64,000 bases of DNA from Channallabes apus (GCA_030522415.1 CM060109.1:28235392-28299391); one strand, 5' to 3'. Counted from the stretch's first letter, positions 34,365 to 45,734 are shown. Notes: generated by a model not told the origin, from the letters alone. Program-made: numbers and translations.

Positions 34365-34392
34365 CCTCGTTCCTGACAACCTGCCAAAACGC

Positions 34393-35464
34393 CATGGAGA
34401 ACCGTGAATCCATGGACGAGTTGAATAGTAGCCAGTGCATGAATGACATTCTCGCAAAGCTGCCCCACAGGTGGAAGCTTCGCTCACACCAGCACTACGA
34501 GCTCCACGGAACAAGAGCCAAGTTCGCCCAGCTGGTGGACTTCATCGATCAACAAGCGATACTGTACTCCAACCTTTCCTTCGCTGACCTGGACGCCGCA
34601 ACCAGCGACAGAAAACACAATCACACATCCCTTCAAGAACCCAAACAAAGGGGCCAAGGAAAACCCAGGGTCAGCTTCGCAACCGAGGTCAGACAGGTTG
34701 GTAAACATTCCAAAGACTCGATTATAAATGGGAACGCCAGTGCATTACCTGCCAGCGCCTTTACTAAACCGTGTGCACATTGCAAAGGGGAGCATATCTT
34801 AGACGATTGCTTCCAATTTAATGATAAGACACACAAAGACAAAGTAGAAGTCTTAAAAAAGAATGGATTCTGTTTCGGATGTTTAAGAAAGGGTCACTTA
34901 TGGAAAGACTGTGCCAGAAAAATAACATGTTCATTGTGCGCAAAGCCACATCCTCGCATGCTACACATAGCAGTGCAAGACACGGCGCAGTTAGCCACGA
35001 GCGCCCACGAAAATGAAACTGAAGGTGAAACAAAAAATACACCACCCGCAGTGAGTTACCAATCAAATGCCCTCACTGGGGCTGGAGGTAATTGCATCCT
35101 CCCCATAGTACCCGTTAAAATAAAGTCCAAAAAAGGTGACAAAGTTGCAGAAGTGTATGCATTCATAGACCAAGGTAGTTCCGCCACATTCTGTACAGAG
35201 TCGTTAGCAAGGCGATTAAATGTACAAGGCAGAAGAGTTAAAATACTGCTGAGCACCATGAACTCAACAAAACTTGTAGAAAGTTACATGCTCAATGATT
35301 TGGAGATTAGTAGCCTGGAAGAAAACACCTTTATTGAACTTCCCAATGTGTATACACAAAAGAATATCCCAGCTACAGTGGAAAGTATTCCACAACAGCA
35401 CGACATCGACCAGTGGTCCTACCTTAGCGAGGTAAAGTTGCCCCAGATTAGCGCCGGAATTTAA
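34393..35464 (+). pseudogene. BEL gag C-terminus with zinc knuckles, and protease
   Basis: Open frame with gag continuation ([20 protein letters not shown], then LRSHQHYELHG), two CCHC-type knuckles (CAHCKGEHILDDC; CFGCLRKGHLWKDC) and a third Cys pair (CSLCAKPHPRMLH), then the aspartic protease region YAFIDQGSSATFC. The expected catalytic triplet DxG is present as DQG. It ends at a TAA at 35462-35464 inside the conserved YLSEVKLPQI...GI block; the following conserved block resumes at 35468 in another frame. This DUF1758-like protease plus the knuckle pattern is diagnostic of BEL/Pao. Confidence 0.88.
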
Positions 35465-36612
35465 ATTCTCATAGGAAATAAAGAGCAAAAACTCCTAGAA
35501 CCACGGCGAGTAATCAATAGCAGGCATGAAGGGCCATACGCGGTGCAGAGTGCTCTCGGATGGACTGTGAACGGGCCTCTCCGAGAACCCGACGAACCAG
35601 TGATTGTTACAGTTAACCGAACCTTTGCTGATAGAGCAATATAACCATGATTTTCCCAAACGAAATTGCGATGACAAGGCAGAGATGTCACAAGAGGATT
35701 ATCAGTTCTTAGATCTCGTTAATAACTCTTTGCAGTTCACAGATAATCACTTCTACATCGGCCTCCCACTTAAGAAAGCATCCGTTCAAATGCAGCTATG
35801 CAACGTGCATTAAACCTTAAACGAAAGCAGCAACAGCTCCTTTCACGAGGAGTACACAAACTTTATGAATGACATGCTAAAAAAGGGTCATGCAGTCAGT
35901 GTTCCTACACATCACACAAACCGTCAGGACGGTCATGTGTGGTGCATACCGCATCATGGCATCTATCATCCTCAAAAGAATAAACTAAGGGTGGTTTTCG
36001 ACTGTGCTGCCAGTTATCAAGGAGTGTCACTAAATAGTGAGCTCCTACAAGGACCAGACTTAACAAACTCACTCATTGGCGTGCTCACACGCTTTAGACA
36101 AGAAGAGATTGCCATGATGGCAGATGTAGAAGCTATGTACTATCAAGTGAGAGTCTCCGAGAAGGACACAGATCTGCTGCGCTTCCTATGGTGGCCGAAT
36201 GGAGATTTGAACCAAGATTTAGTTGAGTATAAAATGGTAGTTCATCTGTTCGGTGCAAAATCGTCGCCTAGTGTTGCTAACTTCGCCCTCAGAAAGACAG
36301 CAAAAGAAAACCACAGCAATGCACCTGCTGTGGCAGTCAATACAGTACTTAAAACAGAAATCTGTTTCGAGTCATGACCAAGCAGTCGCCCTATACAACG
36401 ATCTCACAAGTCTCTGTGCAAGCGGAGGGTTTAACCTCACTAAATGGGCAAGCAATAGCCATGCCCTACTGACTTTCATTCCCGAGAGCGAAAGGATCAA
36501 AGACATGAGAGACTTAGACTTCAGTAAAGATGCACTCCCGGTTGAGAGAGCTCTGGGGGTGCTGTGGTGCATTAACTCAGACATGTTCAAGTTCAAAATT
36601 AGTTTAAAATAA
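35465..36612 (+). pseudogene. BEL reverse transcriptase, active-site motif lost
   Basis: Fragments of the BEL polymerase in several frames: EPRRVINSRHEGPYAVQSAL, KGHAVSVP, then the RT fingers/palm ([35 protein letters not shown], and [14 protein letters not shown] with the first catalytic Asp). After KMVVHLFGAKSSPSVANFAL and the NTVLK block, the segment that should carry the YxDD pair is missing; a frameshift and TGA occur at 36376, and the sequence continues with DQAVALYNDLTSLCASGGFN and LPVERALGVLW. RT activity is therefore impossible. Confidence 0.87.
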
Positions 36613-37300
36613 CGACCTGTGACAAGACGAGGAATCCTGTCAATCACCAGGTCGATTTACGACCCCTTAGGTTTTCTCGCGCCTGTCATACTGCCAGCCA
36701 AAACTCTAATGCAACAGTTATGTAAAGAAAAACTCGCTTGACGACGAAGACATTCCCGAGCAGTTTGCTAAAGCATGGAAAACCTTGCTGCAAGAGCTGC
36801 ACCAACTGTCCGAGTTCAGCGTAGCAAGGTGCGTGAAACCAGCCGACTTTGGAGCCACAGTTACAGCGCAACTTCATCACCTACGCGAGTGAAATGGGAT
36901 ACGGAGTTGTCTCATACCGTACCTCAGGTTAGTAAATGCTGATGGACTCACACATTGCGCATTCATGTTGGGGAACTCCCGTGTAGCACCCCTGAAACAA
37001 ACCATAATTCCACGAATGGAATTGATGGCGGCTGGGATCGCTGTAAAAAATGACAAAATGCTGAGAGAGCAACTAGAATTGAAATTACTAGACTCGATGT
37101 TTTGCGCTGACAGTACAACTGTTTTGAGATACATTGACAATAAAACACTTCGTTTTAAGACCTTTGTGGCCAACAGAATTGCCACTATAAGAGAGTCAAC
37201 CAAGACAAAGCAATGGAGGTACGTCAATACCTCAAAAAACCCAGGTGATTCTGCGTCCAGGGGGGAATCCTGTGAAAAGTTTATGAAAAACGTCACCTGG
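36613..37300 (+). pseudogene. BEL RT thumb/RNase H region
   Basis: The conserved [20 protein letters not shown] block is readable at about 36655-36715, followed by frameshifts and a stretch with lost sequence (about 36735-36900). From about 36965 a long frame starts with SRVAPLKQTIIPRMELMAAG and CADSTTVLRYIDN, which is the RNase H fold of BEL elements, and ends WRYVNTSKNPGDSASRG. Confidence 0.82.
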
Positions 37301-38835
37301 ATTCACGGCCCTTCCTTTCTCAAAGAAGCAGAGTGTAACTGGCCTGAAAATATTTATGACACGTCAGTGAAAGAAAATGACAATGAAATTAAGCTCTCAG
37401 CTTTAGTGAACATTATGAGCATTACAGAAAGCACAGACGCAGTGAGTAAATTAATTAATTATCACTCCGACTGGCACAAGTTAAAAAGATCCGTTGCCTG
37501 GATCCTTCGCATCAGAGACATGCTCAAACAAAAAACAGAAAGGGTCAAAACACACGTAGATAAGCCAAAGACAGAAAGTCACAAGTCGCTAACAGCTCAA
37601 GACCTAACAAGAGCAGAAAACAAAATCATTAAGTTCACTCAAAGACAAAATTTTAAGGAAGAAATTCTCACGTTGCAAAAGGGTAAAGCAGCAGCAGAAC
37701 TCAAACAGGGAATTCCCACACAGCAAAAACGAAAGGCATCTATAAAAAGAAACAGCTGCTTGTCCAAACTGGACCCAGTACTACAGGATGGATTGCTGAG
37801 AGTCGGAGAATGTGTCGGCAGGTACGCAATGCCAGAGCACGTTAAACACCCAGTCATTGTACCTAAAGACTCACACATTGTAACATTAATATTAAGAGAA
37901 GTTCATGAAAGGATTGGACACAGTGGCAGAAACTACATGCTTTCAGAATTGCGGCAGAAATACTGGATTCCGACTGCTAACTCACTTGTAAGACAGTTTC
38001 TCTCCAGGTGTCTGATATGCAGAAAGTCTAGAGCTAAAACATGTGAGCAAAAAATGTCAGAATTGCCAAGTGATAGAATAATACCAGACCACCTACCCTT
38101 TACTAATGTGGGAGTAGACTACTTCGGACCCTTCGAGGTCAAACGTGGCAGAAGTAACGTTAAAAGATATGGTGTACTTTTCACTTGTCTGACAACAAGA
38201 GCTGTGCACATTGAAATCGCTCATTCGCTTGACACAGACTCTTGTGTGAATGCCATTCGACGCTTTGTGAGTAGGAGAGGTCAGGTGTCAGTCATGAGAA
38301 GTGACAATGGAAAGAACCTTACAGGCGCAGAGACCGAACTGCGCGAGGCAATTCAGCAATGGAACCAGGCACAAATTGAAAGCTCCCTTACGCAAAGAAG
38401 CATACAGTGGACATTTAAACCACCTTCTGGTTCTCACTTTGGTGGAATATGGGAAAGGAAGATTAGATCAGTTAGAAAAATCTTGAGATCAGTACTGAAA
38501 GAACAAACACTGGATGATGAGAGTTTGCACACATTCATGTGTGAAGTGGAAGCGATAATGAATAATCGACCCCTCACCTCACTACCGTCTCTGAAGATCC
38601 CACAGATCTGGAACCTCTGACACCTAACCACCTGCTGCTGATGAAAAAACAGCCAAACCTGCCCCCTAGACTTTTCAAAAGGGAAGATATATTTGCATGT
38701 CGCAGGTGGAAGCAGATTCAGTATCTATCAGACCTGTTCTGGAAGCGATGGGTGCGTGAATACTCGCCCTTGCTCCAGGAACGTGAAGAATATGTGAAAT
38801 GGACTGTTAAATGTGTTATAATCTGTTATGAAAGT
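37301..38835 (+). pseudogene. BEL integrase
   Basis: Continues the long frame from 36965 to 38620. It has the integrase zinc-binding HHCC block (HERIGHSGRNYMLSELRQKYW, then CLICRKSRAK), followed by the DDE core: NVGVDYFGPF (Asp), VMRSDNGKNLTG (Asp) and GSHFGGIWERKI (Glu). All three catalytic residues are present. A frameshift at about 38605 in the conserved LTP block is followed by [20 protein letters not shown] through [11 protein letters not shown] in the next frame. This is the best-preserved part of the element. Confidence 0.9.
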
Positions 38836-38996
38836 TGATACGCAAATATAAACACCTGAGATGAATATTATACATTTAAAAGATTTAAAATGTTTTTGAA
38901 GGTTAAGAATGTTTAATGCCATGTCGTTCCAAAAAAAAAAAAAAAAACACAAAGTTGTAATTGTCAGTCTTCCTGCCTGTCAATTAGGGGCTGGAA

Positions 38997-39582
38997 TGTA
39001 AGAGCCATATCACATTTGTTATGTAAAATGGATCTGCAGAATTTGTTGTTGTGTTTATTTTATTTTATCTGCTTTATTTTATTCATTCTACCTTATTCTA
39101 TTCATTAGTTAAAAATTAAGCATTAAGTTTGTTACATGAGCCATAAGCTTTAAATTTGTTAGTTATGCATCCATTTTGACAATCGTAAGTTGGTCTGTGA
39201 TGTCATTCCACTATGACATGTGTTTGTATGACTATCGCATGATAGAAAATTGTTTAGATGCGGAAGGCTACGGAAACACAAGCCTTTGAACGTAAGCTAC
39301 CCGTAAGCAGATATACAGTATACAACGAAAGTGTTGTTAGATGCGTGAGCTGAACGCAATAAGATAGATATAACATAGGTTGTTGTAAAAGTCCGAAATT
39401 TACAAGATACAGCAACAGGTGTTGTAACCACAGTGGATTTACTCAAGACGACTGTATGAAGTGTTGAATCTTTGAAAATAAAATACCAAGACAAAGAAAT
39501 CATCGGACTTCCATTCTTGTGAGTAAATGATCCAACCAAAGCTACGCATCAAAACTAGTGAAATGACATGACCGCATCTACA
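38997..39582 (+). repeat. 3' LTR of the BEL element
   Basis: 586 bp, TGTAAGAGCC...TCTACA, preceded by a purine-rich tract. Partner of 21320-21908. Confidence 0.93.
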
Positions 39583-39587
39583 ACTTG

Positions 39588-39780
39588 GAAGGTGTTCCGT
39601 CAAAGTTATCCGGGATTGCCAGTCGTGGACCTTTTGTGGTAGAGGGGAGTGCTGTGGCGTCAGTCATCAGACTAGGATGAGAGCTGGATGACTCAGTGGA
39701 TGGAGTACGGAGTGCTTGCAGCGTCTTAACCAGCTCCTCTGTGAGGGTGGTGAGGTGGTGTGCTGATACATAGATGCTGG
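39588..39780 (-). pseudogene. Gypsy-2 gag, N-terminal part
   Basis: Minus-strand gag sequence that joins to 21319 when the BEL element is removed: reading toward the insertion it gives HHLTTLTEELVKTLQALRTP and GPRLAIPDNFDGTPSK, then FKGFLLQ on the far side. The LAIPDNFDGTPSKFKGF block is typical of Gypsy gags in fish. Confidence 0.8.
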
Positions 39781-40045
39781 ATCAGTAGACGGCGAAGTCT
39801 TCTATGACGCGCAAGTCAGCGTGAATGAGATCCATATGCAACTTTAATGAAAACAGACTCATAAACAAACAAATCAGGGTCAAACCGGGGCAATCAGAAC
39901 AGTGTAGACAAACCAGAATGTTTGTCAGTGAGAGTGAGCGTGTAATTTGAAGTCTGTGGGTAATTGCTGACACCTGTGCTGGTGATCAGCCCCAGGCACG
40001 GGGTTGTGGGTAATGGAGTCCGAATGAAACTAGTACTCCGGCGAT
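39781..40045 (-). mobile_element. Gypsy-2 5' LTR remnant
   Basis: Directly upstream of the Gypsy-2 gag on the minus strand. It carries an LTR-like end with TTCATTAAAGTTGCATATGG (polyadenylation-type signal) before the gag start. The limits are unclear and the partner 3' LTR is missing because the element is cut off at 19625. Confidence 0.5.
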
Positions 40046-41160
40046 GGCTCCTCACTAATTCAACAATTTTGTATGTAATGACTCAAGAAATGAAATGAAG
40101 ACTATTAGTTTTATTGTGACGACTATTCAGCATCCAAAAATATAGTTCATTTTGACTGACATGACATAAGCAAATGATCATGTTATAAAACGGCAGAGAA
40201 TTGTATGAAAGCAACTGATACATGTCCAAGGGCATTTGCAATTTGTTCAGAGGAAGGAGAAATTGCTACTATGATGTGCACAAATGACTAAATGTTGTGG
40301 AGGTTGCACTAATGGTTTTGAGACTTTTCATTCGGATCTGAGAAAAGCACCAAAGCAACTGAAAAAAACTGTAAAATGAGATATTAATAATGTAAATGAC
40401 AAAATGCAAAAACCCTGATCTCAACACAACAAGCTCATGCTGAATAGGACAAACTGCTGCCCTTATAACAGATCATTAAAAATAACCAGCAGTGGTTGCT
40501 GCTGTGAGCACTATAATAAGTAATAAATAATAATTAACATAATAAAATATATTGTGGTTATGAAAAACACACAACACAAGAATTAAAATGAAACCTTAAA
40601 GTGATTAAAGTGAATCCAGTCGAATTGTGATAAAGAAAGTGGTTCGATAGATCTTTTATTTTATTTTTTTACTTTTTTCTGTTCCTGAGTGAGACATGAC
40701 TAAAAGAATGTCAAGGTATTTATTATCCGTTCCTGTCCACCCCCATTGTGCACCAGTTTCTTCCTTTGACAATATAAATAACATCATACATAACATTCTT
40801 GCCTCTTACCACTTGTAAGGAGGATATCATTTAGGACAGAAATGAAAGAGCACGAGAAGGAAAACAACATTCACTGTTTATTACTAGTGTTTGTACAGCC
40901 CTCTGTAGAACAAGAAGGATTAGATAAAAGATGGGGATAAAAGACAATCTGATGAAAAACACAGTAAAGCCCACTCAGCAACTCTTGATTAATGACAATT
41001 TAGTTTAGCAATGTTTATGCTAGAAAATTAGATACAAATCCTAGATAAGTCCAGAAAAGACCTAAGATAAGCCAATGTTTAGATATAACAATGAAACCAT
41101 TCTGCTGACTCTTAGGAGCAAATTCAACAACAACATAACAAACACTATATTTAACAATGT
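40046..41160. other. Intergenic, nothing recognised
   Basis: AT-rich sequence with no long open frame, splice pair or repeat terminus that I can identify. Confidence 0.5.
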
Positions 41161-41164
41161 TCCA

Positions 41165-41265
41165 ATCCTAATCCCATCCGGGGTGTACCTCGCGGTAGGT
41201 CTATTGGGATAGGCTCCAGGTCTCCCATGACCACGTATACATGATAGAATGGTATAGCCAGTTGT
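41165..41265 (+). mobile_element. SINE 3' fragment
   Basis: GGGGTGTACCTCGCGGTAGG and GGGATAGGCTCCAGGTCTCC followed by a decayed 'gatagaatggtata' match the 3' third of the SINE at 3942-4292 in the same orientation. 5'-truncated. Confidence 0.7.
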
Positions 41266-41399
41266 GAGTCACAATTCCAATCACATACAGTACAGTATAT
41301 ATACATACAGTATGTGCATACGATATATGCAGTATAATATGCACGAATATTCTGTAACTATACATACTGTACATGTATAGATACTTGTTCATTTGTCTT

Positions 41400-41550
41400 T
41401 TGGCTGTTCCTGAGTTCCTAATCCACGCAACAATTTGGCACAGGTTTTACGTTAGACGCTCTTCCTGACACAACCTTCCTATTTTGAGCATTGGCTGGGA
41501 ATCAAACCTGGGCCATTACCACACTGATTTGAATAAAAGGCAAGACTCTC
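41400..41550 (-). mobile_element. RTE-related 5' fragment
   Basis: The complement reads GTGTCAGGAAGAGCGTCTAA CGTAAAACCTG, matching the 5' end of the RTE element near 58730-58765 (GTGTCAGGAAGGGCATCCGA). No coding sequence follows. Confidence 0.6.
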
Positions 41551-41723
41551 TCCCATATACAGTATATTGCATGTTTTGACTTGCAATGTAAGGTGCAAGG
41601 TACAGTACCATGATATTTCCTCAAATGCTTGAAACCTTAATCATAGGAGTCTTCCTAGTATAACATAGGAGTAATAGTTTCTGGTACAGTCCAATTTACA
41701 TATTTACTGTAATTATACATTTA

Positions 41724-43317
41724 CAAACCGGATTCCAAAAAAGTTGGGACACTAAACAAATTGTCAATAAAAACTGAATGCAATGATGTGGAGATGGCAA
41801 ATGTCAATATTTTATTCAGAATAGAACATAGATGACAGATCAAAAGTTTAATCCGAGAAAATTTATCATTTTAAAGGAAAAATATGTTGATTCCAAATTT
41901 CACGGTGTCAACAAATTCCAAAAAAGTTGGGACAAGTAGCAATAAGCGGCTGGAAAAAGTAAATTTGAGCATAACGAAGAGCTGGAAGACCAATTAACAG
42001 TAATTAGGTTAATTGGCAACATGATTGGGTATAAAAAGAGCTTCTCAGAGTGGCAGTGTCTCTCAGAAGCCAAGATGGGTAGAGGATCACCAATTCCCAC
42101 AATGTTGCACAGAAAGATAGTGGAGCAATATCAGAAAGGTGTTACCCAGCAAAAAATTGCAAAGACTTTGCAGTTATCATCATCAACTGTGCATAATATC
42201 ATCCGAAGATTCAGAGAATCTGGAACAATCTCTGTGCGTAAGGGTCAAGGGCGTAAAACCATACTGGATGCCCGTGATCTCCGGGCCCTTAAACGACACT
42301 GCACCACAAACAGGAATGCTACTGTAAAGGAAATCACAGAATGGGCTCAGGAATACTTCCAGAAACCGTCGTCAGTGAACACAATCCACCGTGCCATCCG
42401 CCGTTGCCAGCTGAAACTCTACAGTGCAAAGAAGAAGCCATTTCTAAGCAAGATCCACAAGCACAGGCGTTTTCATTGGGCCAGGGATCATTTAAAATGG
42501 AGTGTGGCAAAATGGAAGACTGTTCTGTGGTCAGACGAGTCACGATTCGAAGTTCTTGTTGGAAATGTGGGACGCCATGTCATCCGGACCAAAGAGGACA
42601 AGGACAACCCAAGTTGTTATCAACGCTCAGTTCAGAAGCCTGCATCTCTGATGGTATGGGGTTGCATGAGTGCGTGTGGCATGGGCAGCTTGCATGTCTG
42701 GAAAGGCACCATCAATGCAGAAAAATATATTCAGGTTCTAGAACAACATATGCTCCCATCCAGACGTCATCTCTTTCAGGGAAGACCCTGCATTTTTCAA
42801 CAAGATAATTCCAGACCACATTCTGCATCAATCACAGCATCATGGCTGCGTAGGAGAAGGATCCGGGTACTTAAATGGCCAGTCTGCAGTCCAGATCTTT
42901 CCCCTATAGAGAACATTTGGCGCATCATAAAGAGGAAGGTGCGACAAAGAAGGCCCAAGACGATTGAACAGTTAGAGGCCTGTATTAGACAAGAATGGGA
43001 GAGCATTTCTATTTCTAAACTTGAGAAACTGGTCTCCTCGGTCCCCAGATGTCTGTTGAGTGTTGTAAGAAGAAGGGGAGATGCCACACAGTGGTGAAAA
43101 TGGCCTTGTCCCAACTTTTTTGGGATTTGTTGACACCATGACATTTTGATTCAACATATTTTCCCCTTAAAATGATACATTTTCTCAGTTTAAACTTTTG
43201 TTCTGTGATTTATGTTCTATTCTGAATAAAATATTGACATTTGCCATCTCCACATCATTGCATTCAGTTTTTATTCACAATTTGTTTAGTGTCCCAACTT
43301 TTTTGGAATCCGGTTTG
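41724..43317 (+). mobile_element. Intact Tc1 transposon with IR/DR ends (1594 bp)
   Basis: Bounded by TA (41722-41723 and 43318-43319). The roughly 210-bp inverted repeats each contain two direct repeats of ATTCCAAAAAAGTTGGGAC: outer at 41732-41750 and 43291-43309, inner at 41915-41933 and (one base shorter) about 43108-43126. This IR/DR layout is the one used by Sleeping Beauty-like Tc1 elements. The internal gene is uninterrupted. Confidence 0.95.
42075..43097 (+). CDS. Tc1 transposase, intact (340 aa)
   Basis: Cut-and-paste transposase of the Tc1/mariner superfamily. I chose ATG 42075 (MGRGSPIPTMLHRKIVEQYQ) because it gives the usual ~340-aa length; an in-frame ATG at 42021 would add 18 residues. 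Two N-terminal helix-turn-helix motifs (KIAKTLQLSSSTVHNIIRRF; SSVNTIHRAIRRCQLK) flank a GRKT linker. The catalytic core has WSDESRFEV (Asp), FQQDNSRPHS (Asp) and SPDLSPIENIW (Glu), with 34 residues between the last two (DD34E). There are no stops or frameshifts, and both ends of the transposon are present, so this copy could be active. Activity is inferred, not shown. Confidence 0.95.
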   Translation: MGRGSPIPTMLHRKIVEQYQKGVTQQKIAKTLQLSSSTVHNIIRRFRESGTISVRKGQGRKTILDARDLRALKRHCTTNRNATVKEITEWAQEYFQKPSSVNTIHRAIRRCQLKLYSAKKKPFLSKIHKHRRFHWARDHLKWSVAKWKTVLWSDESRFEVLVGNVGRHVIRTKEDKDNPSCYQRSVQKPASLMVWGCMSACGMGSLHVWKGTINAEKYIQVLEQHMLPSRRHLFQGRPCIFQQDNSRPHSASITASWLRRRRIRVLKWPVCSPDLSPIENIWRIIKRKVRQRRPKTIEQLEACIRQEWESISISKLEKLVSSVPRCLLSVVRRRGDATQW

Positions 43318-43639
43318 TATAATTTATAGTGAAATTATCACACATGTGGCTAAATTGCAAGTAATATTGTAAGAGTTATATATTGTGGTTGCCAAAATCA
43401 TCTTATGCATCACCAAACATAGTAAATAAAGTGAAAGGTAAATAAAATATATTTATATGAATAAAAGAAAGGTTTTGTCTGTACATCACTCAGAACTCAG
43501 CTATCTTTATGCTTAATATATTGGAGGAACTAAAACCAGTCTCAGAAAATTTCCTATTCCTATGTTTTGTATGTCAAATTTGTGCAAAAACAAATTTGAG
43601 AAAAAATATACATTTGTAAAAAATTAGAAATTAGAAAAA

Positions 43640-44295
43640 GACTGAGGGTGTGCAAATATGCATAAAAAGTGTCTTATTAAAGTGACTTATTTAAGTGTCT
43701 TGTGCAATGGTCCATAAATGAAAACATAAATATGTAAGTGTAGATGTGCATGAATGTGTCCATTGTGTCCATGAATGTCCAGTCAATTTTGGATGTTAAA
43801 AAGATGTTCTGCTTGGTGGTGTGGTTTAGAGACCTTATCGCCTGCGGGAAGAAGCTCCTCTTCAGTCTCACTGTGTTGGCCTTCAGGAAGCAGAATCGCT
43901 TTCCAGACCGCAACAGAGTGAACAGTCCATTGCTGGGGTGGCTGAGGTCCTTCACAATCTTCCTGGCCTTGGTTCAGCACTGCTTGCTGTAGATTGAGTG
44001 CAGGTCAGGGAGTTTGGTGCGGATGCACTACCTGTCCTCGTCTGAGCTCGTCTGTCCTGCATGGTGCTGTTTCTAAACCAGGTCATGATGTTTCCCATCA
44101 GGATGCTCTCTATGGTGCAGGAGTAGAAATTCCTAAGCACCTTGGAGAGCAGTCTGAAGTCTCTCAAGTGTCTGAGGTGGTAGAGACGCTGCCCGGCCTT
44201 TGTCACCAGGGTGTTGATATGACAGGACCATGACAGGTCCTGTGTGATGTGAACACCGAGGTATCTGAAGCTGTCCACTCTCTCCACTGTGAAGT
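43640..44295 (-). pseudogene. LINE ORF2 C-terminal fragment (Rex1/CR1-like)
   Basis: On the minus strand, from 44287: MERVDSFRYLGVHITQDLSW, then KAGQRLYHLRHLRDFRLLSK and NFYSCTIESILMGNI, then after frameshifts KDLSHPSNGLFTLLRSGKRF and RLKRSFFPQAIRSLNH. This is the post-RT region common in fish Rex1/CR1-like LINEs. 5'-truncated, and without the canonical 3' tail. Its relative at 45735-46258 has the tail. Confidence 0.8.
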
Positions 44296-44999
44296 TATGT
44301 GTTTTTGTGTAAATAAGTTAGGCAAAGAGTCGCTGTCGTACAGGAAAACAAGTAGGCATGTACAGTATGTGTCCTTCAACCTGAAATAATAATATGGCAG
44401 AATACATTAAAGCTGATCAGCTTATTTTCAGCTTTAACCCCTCTTTACTTTACTCAGGTACTTACACTAGTATATATATTTATATATTTATATATACATA
44501 TAGAAAGAAACAGAGAGCGAGAGAGAGTGAAAAAGGACATCCATGGTTTGAGTTTGCAGTCACAGACTTTATCGACCTAACTTTGTTCTATAAAAAAATA
44601 TCTTCTCTCTCAAATAATCCAAATGAATAAGACAGTGCATGAAGGAGTAATATCACAAAAGGTCACCTGTCAGTTTGAGATGGAGGGAAAAAGAGGACCC
44701 CAGAATAATGAAAGTCCCCCTATCCAGATTCAGAGCAGCAGGTCCTAAATGAAGAAAATATCACGTTTGTTCCGCTGTCTGACCCATTGGCATGTAAAGA
44801 GTATGGGCATGAATTTCAATGAGATAATATTAATCACTAATCATTTCACTTTGGCTCAGATTAGATGTCTTTAATAACTTAACTTAATAACTTACGTTCT
44901 TAGTGCAAATATGGAAAATAAATGAAGAGTTGCTTTGTTAATTTCCTCACATTAAGATGTTAAATTTTAGGCCTGGGTGTAAAGGCAGTGCCAGGTGTG
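44296..44999. other. Intergenic, nothing recognised
   Basis: AT-rich, with a short (TATA)n-like stretch at 44472-44500. No gene seen. Confidence 0.5.
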
Positions 45000-45185
45000 A
45001 GGACCTCCCTCTGTGACTGCGCTGATTGGGACATTTGCAGTAATTATTTATTAACAGCCTCCTTGGTGGCCTCTTGAGGGATCAAATCTCTGGTCTGTGT
45101 ACATGGTGTTTGCACATTCTCCCTGTGCTAGGTGGATGTCTCTGGTTTCCTCCCACCAAATACATACATATTGTACTTGATTTGA
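45000..45185 (+). mobile_element. SINE fragment, decayed
   Basis: GTGTACATGGTGTTTGCACATTCTCCCTGTGC and CTCTGGTTTCCTCCCACCAA (given in part) follow the SINE body seen at 3942-4292, preceded by a degenerate head near 45055-45095. No 3' half. Confidence 0.55.
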
Positions 45186-45734
45186 AGGGCAGGATTTAAT
45201 CAAATTACTGTAATGACATCTGGTTACAAAATTGAAAAACTTTGAAAGCATAATTTGTCTTGAAAAATTTATTTGAAAAACAGTTTAAGCTTTGTTTATA
45301 ACTAGCAGATAAAAAAATAAGGAATTTGTTAACTTGAACCACTATTTGTTCTACAGAGATACAGAGAAAGTGTTTTGTACTTTTTATCACAAATTATAGA
45401 ATACAACAGAGAAAGACATCTAATTAAAAAAATTAAAATTCTTACACAACACCTACAGTACAGTATATTCATTTTGAAACTGCATTGAATTAGACTTGCC
45501 CATCACTCACCACCGCAGTTTTCTTAGGATTGCCCTGTACGTGGTATCATCCATCTTTTCATAACTATGAACTGTTTTCCAGGCCTCTGATGAAAATAAG
45601 GTGACAACATGATGCTAACACTCTCATGCTTCACTGCTTTTTACAATAGTAAAATCACTTAAAATATTTTTTTTTAACCCAGATTATATTATAGGTTTAT
45701 AATAATTATTACTTACATTATTCTAAACTGTACA

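Larger units (their letters stand above)
21320..39582 (+). mobile_element. BEL/Pao LTR retrotransposon with nested insertions
   Basis: Complete but defective BEL/Pao element: 5' LTR 21320-21908, internal region on the + strand (gag, zinc knuckles, protease, RT, RNase H, integrase), purine-rich tract just before the 3' LTR (AGGGGCTGGAA, ending at 38996), 3' LTR 38997-39582. TSD ACTTG on both sides. Interrupted at 22217/32352 by two L2 LINEs (TSD GAATA) and altered by a mosaic insertion at 33905-34392. It was inserted in the opposite orientation within Gypsy-2 gag. Multiple stops and frameshifts plus loss of the RT active-site motif mean it is not autonomous. Confidence 0.95.
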
